Assembly: GCA_900553305.1 (NCBI GenBank)
Contig: USDI01000106.1
Location: 1 to 7,415, forward strand
Length of the DNA: 7,415 bases
Direction of reading: 5' to 3'
From: an uncultured Lachnospiraceae bacterium
Lineage (GTDB): Bacteria > Bacillota > Clostridia > Lachnospirales > Lachnospiraceae
Below, piece by piece: positions 1 to 6,490 of this stretch. Below the pieces are notes generated by a model. It searched no databases, had not been told where the DNA came from, and saw nothing but the letters and a program-made list of their open reading frames with translations. Position 1 is the first letter of the stretch. Every line of letters starts with the position of its first letter. Position numbers and translations under genes: made by a program.

Positions 1-863
1 CAGCCAAGTCCGTGAAGCTTATCCACGTTGGTAAGCTTTCTCGGTGTGCCGTCCGGCATATCCTTGTTCCATACGATCTCGCCCTCGTATCCGACAACTT
101 CCTTAACGGTTTCTGCAAGTTCCTTAATGGTTACTTCCTTGCCGGTTCCGATGTTTACATGCTGTTCTCCGCTGTAATTCTCCAACAGGAAAACACAGGC
201 ATCTGCCATATCATCTACATATAAGAACTCACGAAGCGGTGTTCCGGTTCCCCAAAGTTCTACGGAAGGGGACTTGTTTTCCTTTGCTTCATGGAATTTC
301 CGGATCATGGCAGGCATTACATGCGATCCCTGTAAGTCATAATTGTCATGCGGTCCATAAAGGTTGGTCGGCATACAACTGATAAAATCATCCCCATACT
401 GTCTCTTATAAAACTTGCACATTTCAAGACCGGCAATCTTGGCAATGGCATACGCCTCATTCGTTGTTTCCAAAGGACCGGTAAGCAGTGCATCCTCCGG
501 AATCGGCTGCGGTGCCATCTTCGGATAAATGCAGGTGCTTCCTAAGAATAACAGCTTCTTTACCTTATATCTGTGGCAGCACTCGATCACGTTACACTGG
601 ATCTGCATATTCTCATAAGCGAACTCGGCAGGTGTGGTATTGTTTGCATTGATGCCGCCCACTTTGGCTGCTGCCAGGACAACTACATCCGGCTTTTCTT
701 CTTCGAAGAAATCACGTACCTGCTGCTGGTTGGTCAGATCCAGCTCTCTGTGTGTTCTTCCAATAATATTGGTGTAGCCCTTGGATTCGAGGTTACGCAC
801 AATTGCGCTCCCAACCAGTCCCCGATGTCCGGCCACATAAATCTTATCTGTTTTTTCCATCAT
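1..863 (-). CDS. fcl: GDP-L-fucose synthase, C-terminus cut by window edge
   Basis: Makes GDP-L-fucose from GDP-4-keto-6-deoxymannose by NADPH-dependent epimerisation and reduction, in the cytoplasm; it is the second step after Gmd, encoded two genes upstream. I translated the minus strand from the ATG at 863 and read 287 codons without a stop to the left edge. The family is usually about 310-320 residues, so some 25-35 C-terminal residues are missing. It is an extended SDR: nucleotide-binding GHRGLVGSA at residues 12-20, AAAKVGGI at 64-71, GSTCIYPK at 108-115, YAIAK at 138-142, and NLYGPHDNYD at 167-176. Ser109, Cys111, Tyr138, Lys142 and His181 match the E. coli catalytic set (S107, C109, Y136, K140, H179) with a constant offset of two. 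The first of two adjacent ATGs is chosen because AGGAGG lies 9 nt upstream. The start overlaps the end of the preceding membrane-protein gene by 20 nt, suggesting translational coupling. Also called wcaG. Identification is very secure. Confidence 0.96.
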   Translation of the reverse strand, partial: MMEKTDKIYVAGHRGLVGSAIVRNLESKGYTNIIGRTHRELDLTNQQQVRDFFEEEKPDVVVLAAAKVGGINANNTTPAEFAYENMQIQCNVIECCHRYKVKKLLFLGSTCIYPKMAPQPIPEDALLTGPLETTNEAYAIAKIAGLEMCKFYKRQYGDDFISCMPTNLYGPHDNYDLQGSHVMPAMIRKFHEAKENKSPSVELWGTGTPLREFLYVDDMADACVFLLENYSGEQHVNIGTGKEVTIKELAETVKEVVGYEGEIVWNKDMPDGTPRKLTNVDKLHGLG

Positions 864-2535
864 CTGATAATCCCTCCTGAATGGTTTCTCCTATAAATAT
901 ATCTTCCTTCTGCCATGGTGCGGCAGGAAAAGCATCATATCCGGTACGGTCACCCTCCTTTGGATAATAAAAGGTGTAGCCGTGCATATCATAAGCAATC
1001 GTATCAAAATGCTCATAGTCCTTCTGTTTCACAAAATACTCTGTTGTAAAGCTGCGGACATTTTCTATTCCAAAAGCTCCTGCTTTATAAACTCCAAGTA
1101 AAATCAGGAATACAAGAGCGATCCTTCCCCGGTCAAGCTTCTGGATCCATGTCACGTAAACATATCCCCAGTCCAGTACGGCCGTAAGCCAAAGGAATAC
1201 GCAGCCATAACGGACAAGCGGTGAAGTGGCCATCCAGAATACAAAGCAGACATTCACCACACCAACAGAAAACAATACGGGAAGCTGGTCTTTTTTCTTC
1301 CGGATCAATGTCCCAAGCACAATGCCAATCAGCAGAACAAGTCCGCTTACTGCCAACAGGAAAAAAAACTTATCCGTCAGTGAAAGTGACCGGAACCAGT
1401 CCGGAAACCACTCTGTGATTCCCTCTCCATAACGGGTCACATCACTGTACCCTCTTCCCCAGACCTTAATTTCACGGGCATCGTATTCTGCCGCGCCCTT
1501 CGGAATCTTGTAAGGCAGGTCAAAGAGGTCAATCGAAGTAAACGGATAAACCAACCATCCGGACAGCAGTACATTCCGGATAAAATACGGAAGCGCCGTA
1601 AAGAATCCGGTCAACAGAAAGCAGCCCGTCTCCTTCCACCTTTTCTGCCGGAGCATCTGTATCGCCGGATACCATACCAGCAACAGAATCACAGCTCCCG
1701 AAAGCTTCATCGTCAGAATGGTTACTCCCAGTACACAAAGCATGGCGTAGGGAAAGTAATCCGTAACCCTATCCTCCACCAGTGTCAGCCACCGGATCAC
1801 TACATAAAATACCAGCAATACCATAAAATAATCGGATGCCGGTGAAATCATTTCATCAAAAATATTAAACAGGTAGTACGCCGCCATCACACGGGCAAAG
1901 TCTGACAACCGGAAGCTCCTGCTTCCCTTCTCCCAGAATCTGCTCACACATACCACGGAAAGAAGCCACGCCAGAAATCCCGCTCCACAGTGAAAAGACT
2001 GGCCTCCCAGAAAGCGGAAACTGTACAATGCGGTCCAGGGAAATGCCGCGCTGTTGTAAGCCAGACGGCTATGTAAGTTTCCAAGTCCCCGGATTACTCC
2101 GTATTCTTCAATCCACCGGATGCTCTGCGCATGATACAGCCCGGTATCATAATGCTCAACCCCACGGGATGTTCCGTAGGCATACAACAGAAAGAGCAAC
2201 GCATAAACCATTGCTCTTCCGATATTCTTCTGATTCCATAAACGCTTCAGTTCTTCTGCCAATCTGTCCCGGTAAAGAATCACACCGGCGGCTGCAAGGA
2301 TGAGCAGCAGCACATTCGCAAGAAGTCCTACTTTGCAGAAAACACTGAACATCTGGGCATAGAACACCGTGAATGCCACTCCGGCATACACACAGCCGGT
2401 CCATGTCCGATGCGGTTCCTTGCGAAACTCTTTCTCCTGCTTTCTCCGGAATCCGGTCAGTAGCTCGTAACAACTGAATCCCAGCAGATAGCAGGTAATC
2501 AACATATAAAGAAAAATACCAGTTACGGAAATCAT
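844..2535 (-). CDS. Polytopic membrane protein, LIC_10190-like (putative GT-C-like glycan enzyme)
   Basis: A 563-residue integral membrane protein with roughly ten or more hydrophobic segments, for example residues 5-22, 48-66, 70-88, 106-121, 185-198, 236-253, 261-290, 303-318, 391-410, 418-435, 443-462 and 471-486. The motifs HYDTGLYH (128-135), SPASDYF (231-237), PYFIRN (316-321), GWLVYPFTSIDLF (326-338) followed by EIKVWGRG (355-362), and SPLVRYG (438-444) look to me like the uncharacterised LIC_10190 membrane-protein family; this is from memory, not a search. An Asp in the first large loop (Asp130) followed by many membrane helices is reminiscent of GT-C transferases that use lipid-linked sugars, so a transferase or polymerase role in glycan assembly is a reasonable inference, not shown. 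The start forms TAATG with the gmd stop, and the end overlaps fcl by 20 nt. A GAGG lies rather far (about 16 nt) upstream, so initiation may rely on coupling; Met11 is an alternative start. Position between gmd and fcl ties it to fucose-containing glycans. Confidence 0.85.
   Translation of the reverse strand: MISVTGIFLYMLITCYLLGFSCYELLTGFRRKQEKEFRKEPHRTWTGCVYAGVAFTVFYAQMFSVFCKVGLLANVLLLILAAAGVILYRDRLAEELKRLWNQKNIGRAMVYALLFLLYAYGTSRGVEHYDTGLYHAQSIRWIEEYGVIRGLGNLHSRLAYNSAAFPWTALYSFRFLGGQSFHCGAGFLAWLLSVVCVSRFWEKGSRSFRLSDFARVMAAYYLFNIFDEMISPASDYFMVLLVFYVVIRWLTLVEDRVTDYFPYAMLCVLGVTILTMKLSGAVILLLVWYPAIQMLRQKRWKETGCFLLTGFFTALPYFIRNVLLSGWLVYPFTSIDLFDLPYKIPKGAAEYDAREIKVWGRGYSDVTRYGEGITEWFPDWFRSLSLTDKFFFLLAVSGLVLLIGIVLGTLIRKKKDQLPVLFSVGVVNVCFVFWMATSPLVRYGCVFLWLTAVLDWGYVYVTWIQKLDRGRIALVFLILLGVYKAGAFGIENVRSFTTEYFVKQKDYEHFDTIAYDMHGYTFYYPKEGDRTGYDAFPAAPWQKEDIFIGETIQEGLSDDGKNR
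873..878 (-). promoter_or_regulatory. Ribosome binding site of fcl, inside the upstream gene
   Basis: The minus strand reads AGGAGG here, 9 nt before the ATG at 863 and 12 nt before the adjacent ATG at 860, favouring the first. The site lies within the last codons of the membrane-protein gene, so fcl has its own strong initiation signal although its start overlaps that gene. Confidence 0.7.
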
Positions 2536-3596
2536 TAGCGATTCTTATATTCCTCGCAGCTCATTCCTGCGATCTCTTTCATATCTGCATCCATCATCAT
2601 GGCAACCAGACCCTTGAAATCTACATCTCTCTTCCAGCCAAGTGTCTTCTCGGCCTTCGTACAGTCACCCCAGAGGAATTCCACTTCTGCGGGACGATAG
2701 AATTCCGGATTCACGTCTACAAGAAGTCTGCCTGTTGCGGCATCGTATCCCTTCTCGTCTACTCCGGTTCCTTCCCAGCGGATCGTGATTCCAAGCTGCC
2801 TGAAGGATTCTTCTACGAACTCACGGACCGTATGGGTTTCATTGGTTGCAAGCACGAAATCATCCGGCTTGTCCTGCTGAAGCATCATCCACATACCCTT
2901 TACATAGTCGCCCGCAAATCCCCAGTCACGCTTGGCATTCATGTTTCCAAGACTTAACTTTTCCTGCCTGCCGGCCATAATGTTTGCAATGGCAAGTGTG
3001 ATCTTACGTGTTACGAAATTCTCTCCACGTCTCGGAGATTCATGGTTAAAGAGAATACCGTTGCACGCAAACATGTTATAGGATTCTCTGTAATTTACGG
3101 TGATCCAATAAGAGTAAAGCTTGGCTGCTCCGTACGGGCTCTTCGGATAAAACGGAGTCTTCTCACTCTGCGGTGCTGTTTCCGGGATTCCTCCAAACAG
3201 CTCAGAGGTGGAAGCCTGGTAATATCTGCAGTTACCACCATTGACACGAATGGCTTCGAGAAGCTTTAAGGTGCTTACGCCCGTTGCTTCTGCGGTATAT
3301 TCGGGAACCTCAAAGGATACGCCGACATGGGACTGTGCAGCCAGATTATAAACCTCATCCGGGCGGATTTCAGCAATCAGTCTCATCAGATTGCTGGAGT
3401 CGGTGGTATCTGCATAGTGTAAGAAAAACTTCACTTTATTATACTCGGAATTGAGAATGTGGTCGATACGTGCCGTATTGGAAATACTGTGTCTGCGCAC
3501 CAGACCATGAACCTCATATCCCTTTTCCAACAGGAACTCTGCCAGATAAGAGCCGTCCTGTCCTGTAATACCTGTAATTAATGCTATCTTCTGCAT
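2535..3596 (-). CDS. gmd: GDP-mannose 4,6-dehydratase
   Basis: Converts GDP-D-mannose to GDP-4-keto-6-deoxy-D-mannose using bound NADP, the first committed step to GDP-L-fucose; cytoplasmic. At 353 residues it is close to the usual family length and appears intact. The Rossmann motif GITGQDGSYLAEFLLEKGY lies at 9-27, followed by the characteristic RRHSISNTARIDHI at 34-47, LAAQSHVGVSFEVP at 85-98, STSELFG at 129-135, YGAAK at 155-159, and NHESPRRGENFVTRKI. Thr130, Glu132, Tyr155 and Lys159 fill the SDR catalytic positions. The NHESPRRGENFVTRK and RDWGFAGDYVKGMW blocks are specific to Gmd among extended SDRs. AGGAG sits 6 nt before the ATG. It follows the YuiD-like gene after 65 nt and its TAA overlaps the ATG of the next gene. 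If the chain stopped here, the product could also feed rhamnose or perosamine pathways, but fcl downstream points to fucose. Confidence 0.97.
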   Translation of the reverse strand: MQKIALITGITGQDGSYLAEFLLEKGYEVHGLVRRHSISNTARIDHILNSEYNKVKFFLHYADTTDSSNLMRLIAEIRPDEVYNLAAQSHVGVSFEVPEYTAEATGVSTLKLLEAIRVNGGNCRYYQASTSELFGGIPETAPQSEKTPFYPKSPYGAAKLYSYWITVNYRESYNMFACNGILFNHESPRRGENFVTRKITLAIANIMAGRQEKLSLGNMNAKRDWGFAGDYVKGMWMMLQQDKPDDFVLATNETHTVREFVEESFRQLGITIRWEGTGVDEKGYDAATGRLLVDVNPEFYRPAEVEFLWGDCTKAEKTLGWKRDVDFKGLVAMMMDADMKEIAGMSCEEYKNR

Positions 3597-3661
3597 AGAA
3601 TTCTCCTTTTTCCTTATTTCATATTCTGCTTGATTCAGCGCTATATTTATAACAATCTCTC

Positions 3662-4129
3662 TTAAGCGAAAAATTGCATATTACACATTCCAATTGCAAT
3701 AATGATACCCAGAATAGCTCCCATCAGTACCTGCAGCGGCGTGTGTCCCACAAATTCCTTAAGTGCTTTCTCGGCATCGATGTTCTTACCCATCTGGGTA
3801 AAAATCTCCATCATTTCATTCAGTACCTTACCCTGCTTACCGGTTTCCTGACGTACACCCATCGCATCATACATCACCACAATTGCAAAGACCGCCGCCA
3901 GTGCAAATTCAAAGCTTCCGCCACCATACCGGATCCCGGTCGCCGTTGCAAGCGCACATACTGTTGCGGAATGGGAGCTCGGCATTCCACCGCCCCCTAC
4001 CAGCCGCTCTGCAACAAACTGTTTGTTCACAATAATATGAATAATCGTTTTCAAAACCTGTGCAACAAACCAGCCGGTGATTGCTGACATGAAAATAATG
4101 TTATGTGTTAAGTCTGTTAAAAATGTCAT
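3662..4129 (-). CDS. Divergent PAP2 family membrane protein (YuiD/DUF212)
   Basis: A 155-residue small membrane protein of the divergent PAP2 (DUF212, B. subtilis YuiD) family, related to acid phosphatase/vanadium haloperoxidase proteins. Visible signatures are GGGGMPSSHSA at 45-55, YDAMGVRQETGKQ at 87-99, and GHTPLQV at 128-134, with hydrophobic segments near 10-32, 52-66, 74-88 and 132-149. The SSHS and GHTP blocks correspond to the phosphatase-type His-containing motifs of PAP2 proteins; the basic motif is altered, which is why the family is called divergent. Its substrate is not established. By analogy with PAP2 enzymes that recycle undecaprenyl pyrophosphate, a role on lipid phosphates is possible but only inferred. 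The start lies 1 nt after the rmlD stop, with AAAGGA 10 nt upstream inside the end of rmlD, so translation is probably coupled. Length and motifs look complete. Confidence 0.92.
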   Translation of the reverse strand: MTFLTDLTHNIIFMSAITGWFVAQVLKTIIHIIVNKQFVAERLVGGGGMPSSHSATVCALATATGIRYGGGSFEFALAAVFAIVVMYDAMGVRQETGKQGKVLNEMMEIFTQMGKNIDAEKALKEFVGHTPLQVLMGAILGIIIAIGMCNMQFFA

Positions 4130-4130
4130 C

Positions 4131-4976
4131 CTATTTCATTCCTTTAATGTAACTTTCAATTGCATCGTGCCAGTCTGCAAACCGGTAATCGGAGGTAAGC
4201 TTTAACATATAGTTTTCCAGAATGGAATAGGAAGGGCGCGGTGCCTTCGCTGCAAATTCTTCACTGGTAATGTGATTTACCCTCGTATTTTTTCCTGCAA
4301 GACGGAAGATTTCTTCCGCAAAGTCTGCCCAGGAGCAGCTTCCTTCACAGGTTGCATGGAACAGTCCGTAATTCTCGGTAAAGAGCAGATGTGCAATCGC
4401 TCCCGCAAGCTCCTTCGTACTGGTGGGACTTCCTACCTGATCCTTTACAACACTGACCTGATCGTTGGTCTCTGCAAGCCGCAGCATCGTCTTCACGAAG
4501 TTCTTGCCATCGCCATAAAGCCATGCGGTACGGAAGATAAAGAAACGGTCTGCAAACTGCTTTACCATGTTCTCACCCTGCAGCTTCGTTTTCCCATATA
4601 TGCCCTGCGGATCCGGGGTATCAAACTCAATATACGGGCGGTCTGACTTTCCGTTAAATACATAGTCCGTGGAGATATGAACCATCTTAGCGCCCGTCTG
4701 CGTTGCTGCAATACTTAAGTTACGCGGACCGATGGCATTAATGCGGTAAGCATTGTCCACATCGGTTTCACAGGCATCGACTGCGGTATGTGCGGCACAG
4801 TTGATAATAGCATAGGGCTTTACCTCGCGTGCCAGCTTTAATACCTCGTCAATATTCGTAATATCCAGCTCATTTACATCTGTATTTACAAACTCAAGCT
4901 CCGGATTTCCCGCAAGCTCCAAATTAATGGCCCGTCCTAACTGACCATTGCATCCTGTTACAATTATTTTTTTCAT
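4131..4976 (-). CDS. rfbD: dTDP-4-dehydrorhamnose reductase
   Basis: Catalyses the NAD(P)H-dependent reduction of dTDP-4-keto-L-rhamnose to dTDP-L-rhamnose, the last step of the Rml pathway; cytoplasmic. Also called rmlD. The protein is 281 residues from this start. Counting from it: IVTGCNGQLGRAI at 5-17 (Rossmann nucleotide-binding loop), INCAAHTAVDACE at 58-70, HISTDYVFNGK at 100-110, YGKTKLQGE at 127-135, and FRTAWLYG further on. Thr103, Asp104, Tyr127 and Lys131 form the reductase active site; they equal T104, D105, Y128 and K132 of Salmonella RmlD if the extra N-terminal Met is counted. Two ATGs are adjacent (4979 and 4976). The GGAGG at 4983-4987 is only 3 nt from the first and 6 nt from the second, so I take the second. 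This is the first gene of the operon. rmlA, rmlB and rmlC are not nearby, so they must lie elsewhere if the pathway is complete. Confidence 0.95.
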   Translation of the reverse strand: MKKIIVTGCNGQLGRAINLELAGNPELEFVNTDVNELDITNIDEVLKLAREVKPYAIINCAAHTAVDACETDVDNAYRINAIGPRNLSIAATQTGAKMVHISTDYVFNGKSDRPYIEFDTPDPQGIYGKTKLQGENMVKQFADRFFIFRTAWLYGDGKNFVKTMLRLAETNDQVSVVKDQVGSPTSTKELAGAIAHLLFTENYGLFHATCEGSCSWADFAEEIFRLAGKNTRVNHITSEEFAAKAPRPSYSILENYMLKLTSDYRFADWHDAIESYIKGMK

Positions 4977-4982
4977 CATAAG

Positions 4983-4987
4983 CCTCC
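4983..4987 (-). promoter_or_regulatory. Ribosome binding site of rfbD (start-deciding)
   Basis: The minus strand reads GGAGG. The spacer is 3 nt to the ATG at 4979 and 6 nt to the ATG at 4976, which favours the second ATG as the main start. The difference is one Met residue. Confidence 0.65.
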
Positions 4988-5005
4988 ATGATAAACTCTT
5001 TTACT

Positions 5006-5034
5006 ATTTTACCCTTTTCTTACCATTTTCACAA
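5006..5034 (-). promoter_or_regulatory. Candidate promoter of the rfbD-fcl operon
   Basis: On the minus strand TTGTGA (5034-5029) and TAAAAT (5011-5006) are separated by exactly 17 nt, giving 4/6 and 5/6 matches to the sigma-A consensus. Transcription would begin near position 5000 and leave a short leader of about 20 nt with the GGAGG site. The region is A/T-rich, so chance matches are likely. Confidence 0.45.
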
Positions 5035-5075
5035 GTGTAATTCCAATTTAATAGCATTTCGTCTGCAAAATCACT

Positions 5076-5081
5076 ATTATA
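5076..5081 (-). promoter_or_regulatory. Alternative -10 element for the leftward operon
   Basis: The minus strand reads a perfect TATAAT here, but the best -35 (TTGATA at 5100-5095) is only 13 nt away, shorter than the normal 16-18 nt. It could be a second promoter giving a leader of about 90 nt, or a chance match in A/T-rich DNA. Confidence 0.25.
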
Positions 5082-5138
5082 TGTCCTTAAAATTTATCAA
5101 AGCTTAATAATTTTGTTAGTGACTGCTTATTCTTCCTA

Positions 5139-5147
5139 TGCTATAAT
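5139..5147 (+). promoter_or_regulatory. Extended -10 promoter of the first DUF3048 lipoprotein gene
   Basis: TGCTATAAT is a perfect extended -10 (TG-N-TATAAT). No good -35 lies 17 nt upstream, which is normal for extended -10 promoters. Transcription should start near 5154, about 45 nt before the ATG at 5199. An AGTGAGG ribosome binding site follows at 5184-5190, 8 nt from the start. Confidence 0.65.
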
Positions 5148-5198
5148 AGGCAATGTGAGTTTTTAACCCACAGAATTACAGAAAGTGAGGAAATTATC

Positions 5199-6365
5199 AT
5201 GAAGTACTTAAAGGCGTTATCCATAGTTGCCTTATCAGCAGCTTTTATATTAACCGGCTGTGGAAAAGATACAGAAGAAGTTCAGCCTGTTGTCGAGCCC
5301 ATCATCCAGTCTCAGCCGGCTAAGGAGGAAACCACGCAGGAAGAATCTGTAGAAGAAGAAACTGCAGATGAGGACGTTCCCCCGGAAGAAGGAATGGTCC
5401 GCAGCCCTCTTACCAACGAATGGATCAGTGGTGATCTTGAGAATGCAAGACCTATTGCAATCATGTCCCCGAATGATTCCGGTGCATTGCCGCATTATAA
5501 TCTTTCCAAAGCCGATATCCTTTATGAATGTCCGGTAGAGGGTGGAATTACCAGAAGCATGGCTGTTATTAAGGACTGGGAAGGCTTAGACCGGATCGGT
5601 AATGTCCGCAGCTGCCGTGACTATTTTGTATACTGGGCATTAGAGGCAGATTCTATTTATATTCATTTTGGCGGGCCTTTCTATATTAATGATATTATCG
5701 AGCGTGAAGGAACAGACAATATTACAGGATGTAATTATGGTGAAACCCATCATGATGGATTATATGCCAATGCATTTTATCGTTCCACAGACCGTAAAGC
5801 ACCCCAGAATGCCTATGCAAGTTCAGACGGTATCAATGAAGCGATCAGCAAGTTAGGTTACTCCAAAACCTATCGCGATGATTACTATCAGGGTGCCCAT
5901 TATAAATTTGCTCCCTCCAGTACGCCGAATACTCTGGAATCCTACAGCGATGCCATTGATGCAAAGGAAATTGATTTAGCTCCTGCTTATCCGATCACGA
6001 AGACCTCTTTCAGCTACAATGCGGATGATGGTTTATATTACCGTAGTATCTACGGTAAGGCTGATGTAGACGGTGCTACCAACGAACAGCTTTCCTTTAA
6101 GAACCTTATCATTCAGAGCACCTATTATGAAGTGCGTGACGCAAAGGGTTATCTGGCATTCCAGGTACATGACACCACCAGGGATGGTTACTACATCACC
6201 AACGGTAAAGCAATTCACGTAAACTGGAAGAAGACCGCCGATTATGAACCAACCAAATACTATGATGACAACGGTAATGAAGTAGAATTCAACACCGGAA
6301 AGACCATGGTATGTATTATCAAGGACGGAGACAGCTTCTTAGCTGACGGTGTTTCCATCAACTAA
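5199..6365 (+). CDS. DUF3048 domain lipoprotein (YerB-like), complete
   Basis: A 388-residue predicted lipoprotein of the DUF3048/YerB family, whose function is not established. A basic and hydrophobic signal peptide ends in the lipobox LTGC (18-21), so Cys21 should be lipidated and the protein anchored on the outer face of the membrane. Residues 24-64 form a Glu/Gln/Pro-rich acidic stalk. The N-terminal DUF3048 domain starts at GMVRSPLTNEW (65-75) and includes RPIAIM (84-89), ADILYECPVEGGITR (105-119), GNVRSCRDYFVYWA (134-147) and HFGGPFY (156-162). STPNTL (241-246) and LAYPITK (260-266) mark its end. The C-terminal domain covers about 290-388, with QLSFKNLIIQ, GKAIHVNWKK (336-345) and YYDDNGNEVEFNTGKTMVCII near the end. 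Its length and both domains look complete. It has its own promoter and a terminator, so it is probably monocistronic. The gene is followed by a paralog; cysteines at 111, 139 and 178 are shared with it. Confidence 0.93.
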   Translation: MKYLKALSIVALSAAFILTGCGKDTEEVQPVVEPIIQSQPAKEETTQEESVEEETADEDVPPEEGMVRSPLTNEWISGDLENARPIAIMSPNDSGALPHYNLSKADILYECPVEGGITRSMAVIKDWEGLDRIGNVRSCRDYFVYWALEADSIYIHFGGPFYINDIIEREGTDNITGCNYGETHHDGLYANAFYRSTDRKAPQNAYASSDGINEAISKLGYSKTYRDDYYQGAHYKFAPSSTPNTLESYSDAIDAKEIDLAPAYPITKTSFSYNADDGLYYRSIYGKADVDGATNEQLSFKNLIIQSTYYEVRDAKGYLAFQVHDTTRDGYYITNGKAIHVNWKKTADYEPTKYYDDNGNEVEFNTGKTMVCIIKDGDSFLADGVSIN

Positions 6366-6400
6366 ACATTATGTTTTATCACTAATATTCTATAAAATAC

Positions 6401-6438
6401 AAAAGACAGGAATGTACTGCTTTCCTGTCTTTTTATTT
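6401..6438 (+). terminator. Rho-independent terminator after the first DUF3048 gene
   Basis: A perfect 12-bp inverted repeat (6401-6412, AAAAGACAGGAA, paired with 6422-6433) has a 9-nt loop and leads into a T-rich run interrupted by one A. It lies 36 nt after the stop codon at 6365. Because the arm begins with A's and ends with T's, it may also work in the opposite direction, but no minus-strand gene ends here. Confidence 0.88.
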
Positions 6439-6467
6439 TGGACAAATTGTGCTAAACTGTATCTATT
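6439..6467 (+). promoter_or_regulatory. Candidate promoter of the second DUF3048 gene
   Basis: TGGACA (6439-6444; 5/6 to the -35 consensus) and TCTATT (6462-6467; 4/6 to -10) are 17 nt apart, just past the terminator and about 24 nt before the GTG start. The placement makes sense because the preceding terminator would otherwise leave this gene untranscribed, but the -10 is weak. Confidence 0.4.
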
Positions 6468-6478
6468 GAAATATTAGG

Positions 6479-6483
6479 GGAGG
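6479..6483 (+). promoter_or_regulatory. Ribosome binding site fixing the GTG start
   Basis: GGAGG within the run GGGGAGGG lies 7 nt before the GTG at 6491. This strong site and the signal peptide immediately after it decide the start; no in-frame ATG occurs before codon 32. Confidence 0.75.
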
Positions 6484-6490
6484 GTTTTAC

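Noticed and set aside
12..896. Three plus-strand open frames of 65-107 codons at 12-224, 348-545 and 573-896
   Set aside because: They lie antisense to fcl, which has full family motifs in the minus frame, and they lack recognisable domains or ribosome sites.
1221..2473. Several open frames of 65-105 codons on both strands within the large membrane-protein gene
   Set aside because: All overlap the 563-codon frame, which has a coherent hydrophobic pattern and motifs; the small frames encode Arg/Ser/Cys-rich, unstructured-looking sequence.
3597..3661. Gap between the YuiD-like gene and gmd examined for a promoter or terminator
   Set aside because: There is no stem with T-run and no convincing -35/-10 pair; only the gmd ribosome site is supported, so the operon probably continues through.
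3674..4087. A 137-codon plus-strand frame opposite the YuiD-like gene
   Set aside because: Its sequence is rich in His, Cys and Thr with no known motif, whereas the minus strand encodes clear DUF212 signatures.
5154..5172. Short imperfect hairpin TGTGAGT / ACCCACA in the leader of the first lipoprotein gene
   Set aside because: The stem is only 6 of 7 pairs with a 5-nt loop and no T-run; too weak to call a regulatory element or terminator.
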